From CAIKMD01 sp035605975 (GTDB lineage: Bacteria > Pseudomonadota > Alphaproteobacteria > ATCC43930 > CGMCC-115725): 64,000 nucleotides of DNA. A model generated the notes under the pieces. It was given only the letters and a program-made list of their open reading frames with translations, did no database searches and was not told the origin of the DNA. The stretch's first letter is position 1, and each line of letters opens with the position of its first letter. Where the stretch lies: assembly GCA_035605975.1 (NCBI GenBank), contig DATNGG010000104.1:43323-107322 (forward strand). The letters run 5' to 3'. This document shows, one piece after another, positions 1 to 7,816 of this stretch. A program made the position numbers and the translations under genes.

Positions 1-198
1 TCCTCGCCGGCGCGCCGTCCGGCCGCCGGGACGGCCGTATCTTAGACTGCGCCCCGCCGGGCTCGAAAGCGGGCGCGCACAATCGTGGTGAAGCGGCCTG
101 CCGCGCGGTCTGGCGCGGTCTTTGCCGATCGATTAGCATCCGCGGCCGTCGCGCTCCGTCATCGACGGCCGTTGCGCGATCCGGGGGTCAAATCTTCC

Positions 199-945
199 AT
201 GCAAAGAAAACATGTTCCGGCGACAGGGCTGCGCTATTGGACGGCCCTCACGATCGTCAGCATTTTCGGCGCCAATCTCGGCGATTTTTCGGCCCATGAT
301 CTCGAGCTCGGCCATGTTCTGGGCTTGCTGCCGATGGCGGTTCTGCTGGCCGTGGTGTTCCTCGCCGAGCGTCGGGACCGATCGTGGAACCAAGCCTATT
401 ATTGGCTGGCGATCATCATTGTCCGCGCCGCAGCGACCAATCTCGGCGATTTTTGCTCGCACAATCTCGGCAAAGGCGGGGCGGTGGTTTTTCTCATCGC
501 GCTGCTGGTGATCTCGCTTGCCTTCTGGCCCCCGGCGCCAAGCGTGCCGAACGACGCCGCAGCGGAGCACTACGCCTTGCCCGTGACGGATGCGCGCTAT
601 TGGACGGCGATGCTGATCGCGGGCACTGTCGGAACCGTCATCGGCGATATCGCCTCCTTTGGCCTTCATCTCGGCACGGCGACAGCGACGTTGGTGCTGG
701 GCACGATTTTGGCGCTCGTCTTTTACGGCGGCAGCCGCGGCCTATTCGCGATCTCCGCCTATTACTGGCTGGCCGTCGTCGCGGTGCGCTCGGCCGGCAC
801 CTCGGCCGGCGATTTTCTCGCCGGTAGGGCCATGATCGGCCTTCCCCTCAGCACGCTCTGCACCGGGTTGGTCTTCACGGTCGTGGTTCTGGCTTGGAAA
901 GACGAAACGAGCCGCCGCCTGCGCCTTGCCGAGCAGCCGTCATGA
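199..945 (+). CDS. COG4705-like multi-repeat integral membrane protein, function unknown
   Basis: About 248 aa and strongly hydrophobic, with about eight membrane segments. The protein is built from internal repeats: the motif YW-(T/L)A followed about 12 residues later by (A/G)-x-(N/S/V)-x-GD occurs four times (GANLGDF, AATNLGDF, GTVIGDI, GTSAGDF), pairing a YWTA or YYWLA helix with a G-D-containing helix. This pattern resembles the uncharacterised membrane-anchored family COG4705. The ATG at 199 is preferred because the open frame upstream of it encodes a basic, non-hydrophobic stretch lacking the repeat. The Asp residues buried in repeated helices would suit a transporter or ion-binding role, but that is inference. 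It stands alone, followed by a hairpin at 948-970. Confidence 0.7.
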   Translation: MQRKHVPATGLRYWTALTIVSIFGANLGDFSAHDLELGHVLGLLPMAVLLAVVFLAERRDRSWNQAYYWLAIIIVRAAATNLGDFCSHNLGKGGAVVFLIALLVISLAFWPPAPSVPNDAAAEHYALPVTDARYWTAMLIAGTVGTVIGDIASFGLHLGTATATLVLGTILALVFYGGSRGLFAISAYYWLAVVAVRSAGTSAGDFLAGRAMIGLPLSTLCTGLVFTVVVLAWKDETSRRLRLAEQPS

Positions 946-947
946 CA

Positions 948-970
948 CCGGCGGCAAAATAAACCGCCGG
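948..970 (+). terminator. Possible terminator hairpin after the COG4705-like gene
   Basis: A 7-bp perfect stem (CCGGCGG / CCGCCGG) with a 9-base A-rich loop starts 3 bases after the stop codon at 945. No strong T-run follows, so it is only a candidate. Confidence 0.4.
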
Positions 971-1006
971 CGCGGGTTTCGATCGACGTCACACGAGAGG
1001 GACTCC

Positions 1007-1258
1007 AACAACGCGGTCGTCGATGCGGCGATCGCCAAGGCAAAGGGCGCGGCGCTTTATCGCCGCCCGACCAAGCTGTTCGAGGATCGCCTCAAAGACG
1101 CGCCATTCCTCGCCGGGCTGGACGGAATCTCGGTGGTGGGCGGCGGCATACCGCTCGTCGAGCTGGGCCATGTCGTCGGCGCCATCGGCGCGAGCGGCGC
1201 GCCGACGTCGCCCGGCGATATCCAATCGGCCCAGGCCGGCGTCGACGCGGTGAAGTAG
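1007..1258 (+). pseudogene. C-terminal remnant of a GlcG/HbpS-family (DUF336) protein
   Basis: The frame encodes about 83 residues that resemble the C-terminal half of GlcG/HbpS haem-binding-type proteins: an A-I-A-K-A-K-x-A-A helix, a RRPT turn, then GGGIPL and VVGAIGASG. The N-terminal half that normally precedes this is missing. Upstream codons read into unrelated basic sequence, and the only in-frame ATG (926) lies inside the preceding gene. A truncated, probably non-functional gene is the simplest reading. A short expressed protein from a non-ATG start cannot be excluded. Confidence 0.6.
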
Positions 1259-1273
1259 CCGCGCTCGGCCGGT

Positions 1274-2272
1274 TCAGCGGACGTATTTGTCGGTGAACAG
1301 TCCGTCGAAGGATTTCAGCGCTTCCTCGGGCTTCAATAGGCCGGCCATGACGTTGAAGGTCTCGTTGTTGCGGATGCCGTCGAGCGTCGGCGCGGGCGGC
1401 ACCGGCGTGACCTTGCGCAACACCGCGAAGGACGCTTCGACGGTCTTGCGATCGAGCGCCGGGAAACGTTTCTCCAGCACCGCGATTGCCTGATCCGGGT
1501 GGTCGCGGATCACCATCGCCGCTTGCGCATAGGCCCGTCCCATCTTCTCGCACACGCCCTTGCGTTGCGCACAGACCTCGTTGCGCGTCAGCAGCACGCT
1601 GTTGACCATCGGCGAGAGATTGGCCGGGTCTCCGTCGGGCCCGCTGGTGACGAGCACCGCGCTGCCCTCGACCAGCAGCTTTTCGGGCCAGGGCGGCGTC
1701 ATGGCGAAGCCGTCGATCTGCTTCGCCGCGAAGGCCGCGGCCAAGGACGGTGCAGCCACCACCGCGATCGGAATGCTTTCGGGATCGAGGCCGCCGGTGC
1801 GCGCCATGAGGCGGAGATAGGCGTGGTTCACCGAATTGATCGAATCGATCCCCATCGTATGCCCTTTGAGGATCGCGGCGCGCTTGGCGAGTGGCGCTTT
1901 GGGGTCGAACCCCGCCTTCTGTGCCGCCTCCTTGCGCAGCACGATCTGGACGAAGGAATGGTCCGAGAGCGCGACGATGTCGAGAAGACGCTGGCCGCGT
2001 GCCGCGGCGCGGGTAAGCGAAGCGCCCGAGGCGAGCGCGAAATCGACGCTGCCGGCGATGAGGGCATTGATCGAGCCGAGCCCAGCGATATTGAGCTCCT
2101 TCACCGCGAGCCCCTGCTTTGCGAGGAGGCCTTGATCCATCGCGATGTATTCCATGGTGAAGGAGAAGCTCGAGGCCGGGATGGCGAGGTTCACTGCGTC
2201 CGGCTCGGCCGCCATTGCCGGCGCCGCCGCGCCAAGCCCCGCTGCCAGCAGAATCCACCGCATCGCTTTCAT
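1274..2272 (-). CDS. ABC transporter substrate-binding protein, NMT1/SsuA-like
   Basis: 332 aa with a Sec signal peptide (hydrophobic stretch ending at APAMA-A). The mature part has the NMT1/TauA/SsuA fold signatures: an early FTMEYIAMDQGLLAKQGL segment (helix-entry motif of aliphatic sulfonate, nitrate or pyrimidine-precursor binding proteins), then GSVDFALASG and a mid-protein PPWPEKL region. The start at 2272 is chosen because a GGGGGAGG ribosome-binding site lies 6 bases upstream; an ATG 3 bases earlier is closer than usual. No permease or ATPase gene is adjacent, so the ligand cannot be read from context. It is an orphan periplasmic receptor that may share a distant transporter. Confidence 0.8.
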   Translation of the reverse strand: MKAMRWILLAAGLGAAAPAMAAEPDAVNLAIPASSFSFTMEYIAMDQGLLAKQGLAVKELNIAGLGSINALIAGSVDFALASGASLTRAAARGQRLLDIVALSDHSFVQIVLRKEAAQKAGFDPKAPLAKRAAILKGHTMGIDSINSVNHAYLRLMARTGGLDPESIPIAVVAAPSLAAAFAAKQIDGFAMTPPWPEKLLVEGSAVLVTSGPDGDPANLSPMVNSVLLTRNEVCAQRKGVCEKMGRAYAQAAMVIRDHPDQAIAVLEKRFPALDRKTVEASFAVLRKVTPVPPAPTLDGIRNNETFNVMAGLLKPEEALKSFDGLFTDKYVR

Positions 2273-2388
2273 CATCAGCCTCCCCCTGGAATGACGCACC
2301 GCTTCCTATTCGCGGCGACCACTATAGTCGCCGGCAGCCGCAGACAGAACACCCAAGCGCGAGACCCTGTTCGCACCCGCGCATAACA

Positions 2389-2417
2389 GAGGCGCCGCCG
2401 AAATCCGGCGGCGCCTC
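2389..2417 (-). terminator. Strong hairpin terminator
   Basis: A perfect 12-bp GC-rich inverted repeat (GAGGCGCCGCCG / CGGCGGCGCCTC) with a 5-base loop lies 20 bases past the stop of the His/Asp-rich gene (minus strand). It also separates that gene from the downstream binding-protein gene on the same strand. The minus-strand sequence after the stem is TGTTATG rather than a long T-run. Confidence 0.65.
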
Positions 2418-2437
2418 GTCGCTCTCAACGCAAGCGC

Positions 2438-2746
2438 TTAGTCGTGATCGTGATCGTGACCCCACCAGTGGTCGTGCTCGCGCCAGCCTTCGTCGCGCTC
2501 GCGATCATGGTTGCGGGCATAAAAATGGTCGCGATGCTCGGAGCGCCAGCGCGCGGCTTCGTCACGGTCGCGCCAGCCATGCCAATGGTGATCCTGGTCC
2601 CAATAGCCGTCATTGTAGCCGAAGGCAATCGGCGGCTGGACAGCGATGGTAACGCTGTGCTTCTCGGCGTTCGCGGGCGCACCCAGCGCGAGCACGCCGC
2701 CCGCAAGCGCGAAGCTCAGCATCGCAGCTTTAATCGTGGCATTCAT
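2438..2746 (-). CDS. Small secreted His/Asp/Trp-rich protein, function unknown
   Basis: 102 aa. The N-terminus is a clear signal peptide (MNATIKAAMLSFALAGGVLA, cleavage near APANA-E). The mature half is extremely rich in His, Asp, Arg and Trp (for example DQDHHWHGW and a tail WWGHDHDHD), which suggests metal binding or a highly charged periplasmic role. The start at 2746 is supported by an AGAGAGA sequence 6-7 bases upstream; the longer frame upstream is unlike a protein N-terminus. Divergent from the repeat protein at 2927, with about 180 bases between them for two promoters. I do not recognise the family. Confidence 0.65.
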   Translation of the reverse strand: MNATIKAAMLSFALAGGVLALGAPANAEKHSVTIAVQPPIAFGYNDGYWDQDHHWHGWRDRDEAARWRSEHRDHFYARNHDRERDEGWREHDHWWGHDHDHD

Positions 2747-2926
2747 GTGACCATCTCTCTGCTCTGTTCCAGACGTAGAAAAACGGCGACCGGGAGGGAG
2801 GGTTCCGGCCTTCTTACCGCCACAACTTTGCCCTTCGCCGCACAATCGCCGCTGCACGAAGGACGGGTGGAAACCAGGAACCGCCGAGAAACCTCGCCGT
2901 TGTCCCCGCAACGGATGGAGGCTTCA

Positions 2927-3337
2927 ATGAGGATACGGCAGCTTGCTCTGGCCGCTAGTGTCATTTCGCTTGCCGCGAGCGTCAGTGCATTTGCACAAGC
3001 GCCCACGCCCGGACGCAGCACGATGGGCACGTCGAGCTCGGGCGGCGCGACCAGCCGCGACAATGATGCCGGCATTCCCGTGCCGAACGGAACGCCGCCT
3101 GGCGATCTCGGCACGGCGCCGAGAGGCACCACGCGCAGCGGCGCGGCCACGGTGCCAAGCGGCCGAAGCGGTCTCGGTACCCCGCCTGGCGGCGCGGGCA
3201 CGATGAATACGCCCGCGCCGGGCGGTGCCGGGACGATGAATACGCCGGCACCTGGCGGCGCCGGAACGATGAATACGCCCGCACCCGGCGGAGCGGGCAC
3301 GACGGGGACGCCGGCGCCCGGCGGCGCGGGGCGTTAA
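2927..3337 (+). CDS. Secreted Gly/Pro/Thr-rich repeat protein
   Basis: 136 aa with a signal peptide (about 23 residues, ending SAFA-Q). The rest is low-complexity Gly/Pro/Ser/Thr sequence that ends in tandem copies of an 11-residue unit, PGGAGTMNTPA, encoded by 33-bp repeats. A GGAGG site 5 bases before the ATG decides the start; another ATG 12 bases upstream overlaps that site. Its stop overlaps the stop of the convergent gene at 3334. It is probably periplasmic or cell-surface associated. No catalytic domain is visible. Confidence 0.6.
   Translation: MRIRQLALAASVISLAASVSAFAQAPTPGRSTMGTSSSGGATSRDNDAGIPVPNGTPPGDLGTAPRGTTRSGAATVPSGRSGLGTPPGGAGTMNTPAPGGAGTMNTPAPGGAGTMNTPAPGGAGTTGTPAPGGAGR
3188..3334 (+). 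repeat. 33-bp tandem coding repeat, about 4.5 copies
   Basis: Units at 3188-3220, 3221-3253, 3254-3286 and 3287-3319, plus a partial unit at 3320-3334. Units 1-3 encode the same 11 residues and differ mostly at third codon positions (GGC/GGT/GGA, CCG/CCT/CCC). The fourth unit has TG in place of MN. The synonymous drift shows the repeat is older than a recent slippage and is held at protein level. Confidence 0.9.
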
Positions 3338-3600
3338 CGCCGCCGCAGGCGCTTCGCGTTTCGGCGCGCGGCGCGATGCCATGGCGCGATGAGGGCCGCC
3401 CAGGACACGTGCGGGCTCATCAAGGCGAGGCCGGACTTTTGCGCCGCGCGGATTTTTTCGTCGAGCATGCGCCGCCGCTCGGCTGCGCGGAGCTTGCCGC
3501 TGGCGGCGAGTGCGGCGCGGCGAGCAATGGTCTCGGCGGAGGCAAGACAAAGCTCGGCGACGAGCAACGGAAGCGGCGGTTTCGATCGGCGGTGGCGCAT
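3334..3600 (-). CDS. Small basic hypothetical protein (alphaproteobacterial type)
   Basis: 88 aa, basic, with a helical centre (AETIARRAALAASGKL ... AAERRRMLDEKI) and a C-terminal APWHRAARRNAKRLRR tail. The pattern (E-x-x-x-A-S-x-E-T-I-A-R-R, then RRML-x-EK, then PWH-x-x-A-x-x-NA-x-RL) resembles a small uncharacterised family common in Rhizobiales and Rhodospirillales; phasin-like helices are one possibility. It ends tail-to-tail with the repeat protein, the stops overlapping. The function is unknown. Confidence 0.55.
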   Translation of the reverse strand: MRHRRSKPPLPLLVAELCLASAETIARRAALAASGKLRAAERRRMLDEKIRAAQKSGLALMSPHVSWAALIAPWHRAARRNAKRLRRR

Positions 3601-3652
3601 GCGGGGACAACCCCCGCGCTGCGCGCGGCGTTCCCTGCAGGCGAGGCCGAAG

Positions 3653-4036
3653 CTATGGCCGGGCGGGCCTCGTCGCGCCCAGCATGTCAGCGACGGTTGG
3701 AACGAGCTTTGCCGTGATGTCGGCCTTGCTCAGGATTCGATTGGCGCCGAGCTTTTTTGCGACATCGAGCACATCGATGCTCTCGTCCTTCCAGCCGCCG
3801 CTGATGACGAGCACGAGGCTTGACGAGCCCTTCCGTCTCAGATGCGCGACGATCTCGAGCCCGTCCATCTCCGGCATCAGCACATCGGTGATGACGAGGT
3901 CGTGCGGCATTTCCATCGCTTTGAGCGCGTCATAGCCATTGGCGGCCTCGGTGATGTGATGGCCCGCGGCTTCGAGCAGGCTGCGGACCCGCAAGCGCAC
4001 TGAGGCTTGATCGTCGACAACGAGTATCTTTGCCAT
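3653..4036 (-). CDS. CheY-like single-domain response regulator (second receiver of the chemotaxis operon)
   Basis: 127 aa, one receiver domain. Visible residues: acidic pair D8-D9, phospho-acceptor D51 in VITDVLMPEMDG, S79 at the switch Ser/Thr position, K104 in ILSKADI. There is no output domain. It is the last gene of the chemotaxis operon, 36 bases downstream of the MCP/CheZ-like gene. The switch residue is Ser rather than the usual Thr, and the segment after the phospho-site differs clearly from the other CheY at 12653-13015, so the two receivers are not recent duplicates. It could be a phosphate sink or a second output for CheA. Confidence 0.85.
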   Translation of the reverse strand: MAKILVVDDQASVRLRVRSLLEAAGHHITEAANGYDALKAMEMPHDLVITDVLMPEMDGLEIVAHLRRKGSSSLVLVISGGWKDESIDVLDVAKKLGANRILSKADITAKLVPTVADMLGATRPARP

Positions 4037-4072
4037 CGTCGCTCACCTTCGAGGTTGTGTCGCCGCATGCCG

Positions 4073-5839
4073 TCAGAACAAAATATCTTCCAGCGACGCG
4101 GGCGCGCTCTCGGCCGGCGCCGCGTCCGCCGCGTCGTCCTCCGTCTTCGCCGCAAACTGCCCGTGAATGCCGCGCTCGCTCGCCATGGTGTAGCGGCCCT
4201 TCGAAAACGACTCCAAGCGCCGCGCGAGATCGTCTTCCTCGAGCGTCTCGCCCGGTAGGCCCGCGGCCATGGCGCCGAGCCTGCCGCAAGCCGATTTCAG
4301 CGCCTGGGTGACGTCGGCGTGCCACCGCAAGCCGGACGCGGTCTCGTCGAGGGTTCGGCTCACGCCGCTGCCCTGGGTGCTGAGGACATCGAGCGCCTGC
4401 CCCACCCGCGCACCGCAGGCGCGGAACGGATCGCAGGAGGCGGCGAGGCGCTGCTTCATCTCGCTCAGCCGCCCCCCGCTCCACTCCTGGCGGTCTTGCT
4501 TGAATTGCTCGGCGACCTTGCTGATCTCTGTGAGGCTCGAGGTCAGCCTGTCCGCGTCCTCGACGGTCTGGTTGGCATAGGCGCGCAGCTCATGCGATAT
4601 GACGCTGAGCGTGCGCCCTTGTAAGCCGAGACGGCCGCATTTGAGCGCGGTGTTGAGGCCGACGAGCCGCATCTCGGTCTCGACATCCTTCACCGAGGTG
4701 ATTCGCGCAAGCAACCCATCGAGCGAGGCGGCGAGCGTCGCAATCGCGGCATCGACATTGCGCCGTGCTGCCTCGCATTGCGATATCAGCCCATTGGCGC
4801 GCCGCAGGCTTTCGTCGAGATCCTCGAGAAAGGAGCGATTGCCGTATTCTTCCGAGCCGAAAGTGGCGCTTCCGAGGCGGACGATGCCAGAGGCTTCAGC
4901 GCCGAGCTGGTGAAGCGAGCCGATGACTTTGCGCAGCTTGACGTCGAACTCCTTGGCCGCATGCTCCAGCTGCGCCGATTCCATGCGCAGGATCACGGCG
5001 ACGAGGCCGTTACGCTGCTCGGCCGCGAGACCTTCCGCCCAGGGCGGAACCTCCTGCCCCTCGCCGCCCGGCTCGCCGAGCGATGTGCAGGCGTCCAGCG
5101 TCTCGACGACATGCTCCAGCCTTTGGCGGGTGATGTCGCCGATCTGCAAGGCCATCACCACGGCCCCGATCTCCTCGCCGATGTTTTTCGAGGTGGTGCC
5201 GATTTCGGTGGCAACATCGGCGGCGCGGCGGCGCCGCGTCTCGATCGTCCGCAAGCTCTCGGCGAGCTTTTGCCCCGCCACGTTCAACGTCTCGTCCTGC
5301 GTGCTGAGGAAGCGCTCATGCGCCTGACCCGCCTCGGCGAGGAGCCCTGCCAGCTTGGCGTGCTCGCGGATATAGTCCTCGATCGTCGCCTCGGCCTTTT
5401 TCGAAAGGCGGACGATCTCCTTGGCGAAGGCGGCGAAGTCCTCGCCGGCCATGTTGATATGCGCGGTCTCGATCTGCGCGTTCATCGCTAGGACCGAGAT
5501 CACGCTGACGGTCTTCTTCAGCTGCGCGATGCTTGCCCCCACCAATTGGTTGTGACCGGCCAGGCGCGATAGCGTTGTCTTCTCTTGCACCAGCGCATTG
5601 GCCATGGCGGGGATTTGCTTCGAGACCTCGTCGAGGGAGCCTGACGCGGCGCGCAGCGCGTCCGTCTCCAATTCTCCCGGCAAGCTCTCGAACCGCTCGG
5701 TCAAGGCGCCGAGGACATCGACTGCGCTGGTCAAGCGGTCGCCGACGACCAGCAGGCCGTTATCGACGGTGTGCGACATGCCGCGTACGATGCGCGCGAG
5801 ATCGCGAAGCTCCGATGCGGCGTGGGATTCGAGGGCCAT
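4073..5839 (-). CDS. Soluble MCP-like coiled-coil protein with a CheZ-like DxxxQ motif
   Basis: 588 aa, with no signal peptide or membrane segment, almost entirely helical. Two regions look like degenerate MCP hairpin tips: VISVLAMNAQIETAHI (about 113-128), followed by EDFAAFAKEIVRLSKKAE, and RLVGLNTALKCGRLGLQGRT (391-410). Between them, residues 229-250 contain DITRQRLEHVVETLD, with D235 and Q239 spaced like the catalytic Asp and Gln of CheZ phosphatases (DxxxQ). The protein ends in SLEDILF, an acidic-hydrophobic tail reminiscent of the CheY-binding C-terminal peptide of CheZ. It lies between cheB and a CheY-like gene in the che operon, which has no separate cheZ. I infer a cytoplasmic chemotaxis signalling protein that may also dephosphorylate CheY. 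The family is not certain. Confidence 0.65.
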   Translation of the reverse strand: MALESHAASELRDLARIVRGMSHTVDNGLLVVGDRLTSAVDVLGALTERFESLPGELETDALRAASGSLDEVSKQIPAMANALVQEKTTLSRLAGHNQLVGASIAQLKKTVSVISVLAMNAQIETAHINMAGEDFAAFAKEIVRLSKKAEATIEDYIREHAKLAGLLAEAGQAHERFLSTQDETLNVAGQKLAESLRTIETRRRRAADVATEIGTTSKNIGEEIGAVVMALQIGDITRQRLEHVVETLDACTSLGEPGGEGQEVPPWAEGLAAEQRNGLVAVILRMESAQLEHAAKEFDVKLRKVIGSLHQLGAEASGIVRLGSATFGSEEYGNRSFLEDLDESLRRANGLISQCEAARRNVDAAIATLAASLDGLLARITSVKDVETEMRLVGLNTALKCGRLGLQGRTLSVISHELRAYANQTVEDADRLTSSLTEISKVAEQFKQDRQEWSGGRLSEMKQRLAASCDPFRACGARVGQALDVLSTQGSGVSRTLDETASGLRWHADVTQALKSACGRLGAMAAGLPGETLEEDDLARRLESFSKGRYTMASERGIHGQFAAKTEDDAADAAPAESAPASLEDILF

Positions 5840-5856
5840 TGTGCGATGATCCCGGG

Positions 5857-6948
5857 TTACGCGGCCTGACGCGCCCGGAGGATTTCCGCGGCCAAGCGGT
5901 CGAGGGGAAAGACCTTCTCGGCGGCGCCGAGCGCGATCGCTTCCTTGGGCATTCCGAAGACGACGCAGCTCTCCTCGTCCTGGGCGATGGTGTAGGCGCC
6001 GGCTTTCTTCATCTCCAAAAGCCCCTTGGCGCCGTCATCGCCCATTCCGGTCATGATGATCCCGACGGCGTTCGAGGCCGCGTATTGGGCCGCCGAGCGG
6101 AACAGCACGTCGACCGACGGGCGATGGCGGGAGACGAGCGGCCCGTCCTTCACCGCGACGTGATAGCGGGCGCCGCTGCGCTGCAGCAGCAGATGACGGT
6201 TTCCCGGCGCAATCAGCGCGCGGCCAGGCAATACAGCGTCGCCGTCCTGCGCTTCTTTGATCTCGATCTCCGACATGCTGTCGAGCCGCCGGGCGAAGGC
6301 GGCGGTGAAGAGCTCGGGCATGTGCTGGACGATGACGATGCCGGGGCTCGTGACTGGCAGCGCCGTCAGCACCTCGCGCAGCGATTCGGTGCCGCCGGTC
6401 GAGGCGCCGATGCACACGATCCGCTCGGTCGTGCGCGCCATGGCCCGCGTCGGCGCGGGCGGCGGCATCATCACATCCGCGGTGAGCTTTTTCTCGACCA
6501 GATGCCGCCGCGCCGGCCGATCGGAGCGCGTCAGCTTCGCATGGGCCGCGGCCTTGACCGCGTCGCAGATGCGGACGCGCGATTCGATGAGGAACTGCTT
6601 GGTGTCGAGGCGGGGCTTGGCGATGACCTCGACCGCGCCGGCGTCCATCGCCTGAAACAGGGTCTCCGATCCCTGCTCCGTCAGGGACGAGCAGATGACG
6701 ACCGGAATCGGCCGTTGCGACATGATCTTGCGCAGGAAGGTGATGCCGTCCATGCGGGGCATCTCGACATCGAGGGTGATGACGTCCGGGACTTCCTTCT
6801 GGATGCGGGTCGCCGCGGCGAAGGGATCGGGCGCGGTGCCGACCACCTCGATCTCGCTGTCGCCGCCGAGGATGTCGGCCATGGTCTGCCGAACGGAGGC
6901 CGAGTCATCGACCACCAAGACGCGGATCTTGCGATTGATCTCGCTCAC
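5857..6948 (-). CDS. cheB: CheB, protein-glutamate methylesterase/deamidase
   Basis: 363 aa, full length. An N-terminal receiver (phospho-Asp D60 in VITLDVEMPRMDG, K111) is joined by a Pro/Ala-rich linker (about 145-172) to the methylesterase domain, with the catalytic triad visible: S183 in IGASTGGTE, H209 in VQHMPE, D305 in GMGDDGAKG. It removes methyl groups from, and deamidates, receptor glutamyl sites after CheA phosphorylation. It sits 16 bases downstream of cheR in the same operon, so the adaptation pair is kept together. No cheD is seen. Confidence 0.95.
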   Translation of the reverse strand: MSEINRKIRVLVVDDSASVRQTMADILGGDSEIEVVGTAPDPFAAATRIQKEVPDVITLDVEMPRMDGITFLRKIMSQRPIPVVICSSLTEQGSETLFQAMDAGAVEVIAKPRLDTKQFLIESRVRICDAVKAAAHAKLTRSDRPARRHLVEKKLTADVMMPPPAPTRAMARTTERIVCIGASTGGTESLREVLTALPVTSPGIVIVQHMPELFTAAFARRLDSMSEIEIKEAQDGDAVLPGRALIAPGNRHLLLQRSGARYHVAVKDGPLVSRHRPSVDVLFRSAAQYAASNAVGIIMTGMGDDGAKGLLEMKKAGAYTIAQDEESCVVFGMPKEAIALGAAEKVFPLDRLAAEILRARQAA

Positions 6949-6964
6949 TGTGCTTCTCAGCTCC

Positions 6965-7801
6965 TCATTCGTGCCGCAAAACCGAGGCGGCCACGGGCTT
7001 CATCTGGGTGAGATTGCCCCCGGCGGCGGATTCCGAATGGCCAAGGAAGAGATAGCCGCCGGGCCGAAGATGGGCGCATAGGCGCTCGAGCACGTTGTGC
7101 TGCGTTTGCCGGTTGAAGTAGATGAGGATGTTGCGGCAGAAGATTACGTCGACGTCGCGGCTGGCGGGATAGTGCGAATCCATCAGGTTGAGCCGGCGGA
7201 AGCGCACCTGGCTGCGCAGTTCGGGAACGATCCGCGCCTGCCGCCGCGCCGGATTGCGGGATCGCATCACGTAGCGCTCGCGCAACGCGCCAGGCACGGG
7301 CTCCAGCACCTCCTCGGAGTAGACGCCAAGCACCGCCTGCTGCAGAACCTCGGTGCAAATATCGGTGCCGAGGATCGAGAAGCGGAGCCCGCTGAACCGC
7401 AGCGCCTCGTCCGCCAGGACCATCGCGAGCGTATAAGGCTCCGCCCCGTTCGAGCACGCCGCGCTCCAGGCCTTGAGGTGGCGGTCGCTGTGCGAGCGCT
7501 CCGCCAAGAGCGCCGGCAGGGCCTGCGTCCTCAGGAAGTTGAAATGCTCGGGCTCGCGAAAGAAATCCGTCTTGTTGGTCGTGACCTCGTCGATGAGATG
7601 TACGAACTCTTTCTCGAGCTGCCCCTGGTCGAACAGGCTGTGGCAATATTCGTCGAGCGTCGCGAGGCCGAGCGCGCGAACCCGCTTGCGCAACCGCCCC
7701 TCGACCATCGTGCGCTTGCTCGGCGGCAGGCGAATGCCGGCGTGGCTTTCGACGATGCGGGCTAGGCGCTGAAAGTTTCGCTCGCTGATCCGGTCATGCA
7801 T
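6965..7801 (-). CDS. cheR: CheR, chemotaxis protein methyltransferase
   Basis: 278 aa. N-terminal CheR helical domain with TTNKTDFFRE (about 74-83), then the AdoMet-binding Rossmann domain with AACSNGAEPYTLAM, the acidic residue in ILGTDI, and the NILIYF motif. It methylates glutamates of the operon's MCP using S-adenosylmethionine. No tetratricopeptide tail is present. It lies 15 bases past the end of the downstream cheW and just before cheB. Confidence 0.95.
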   Translation of the reverse strand: MHDRISERNFQRLARIVESHAGIRLPPSKRTMVEGRLRKRVRALGLATLDEYCHSLFDQGQLEKEFVHLIDEVTTNKTDFFREPEHFNFLRTQALPALLAERSHSDRHLKAWSAACSNGAEPYTLAMVLADEALRFSGLRFSILGTDICTEVLQQAVLGVYSEEVLEPVPGALRERYVMRSRNPARRQARIVPELRSQVRFRRLNLMDSHYPASRDVDVIFCRNILIYFNRQTQHNVLERLCAHLRPGGYLFLGHSESAAGGNLTQMKPVAASVLRHE

Positions 7802-7816
7802 GGTCGCGGAACTATG

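Noticed and set aside
3188..3334. 33-bp repeats as a CRISPR array
   Set aside because: The units are contiguous without spacers and stay in one reading frame of a secreted protein.
5533..7011. Long open frame (492 codons) on the plus strand opposite cheB and the MCP-like gene
   Set aside because: Codon composition is that of an antisense shadow in GC-rich DNA: rich in Arg, Gly and Asp, no domain, and cheB on the other strand is certain. Similar long antisense frames at 11229-12800 (opposite cheA) and 17976-20030 (opposite asnB) were rejected for the same reason.
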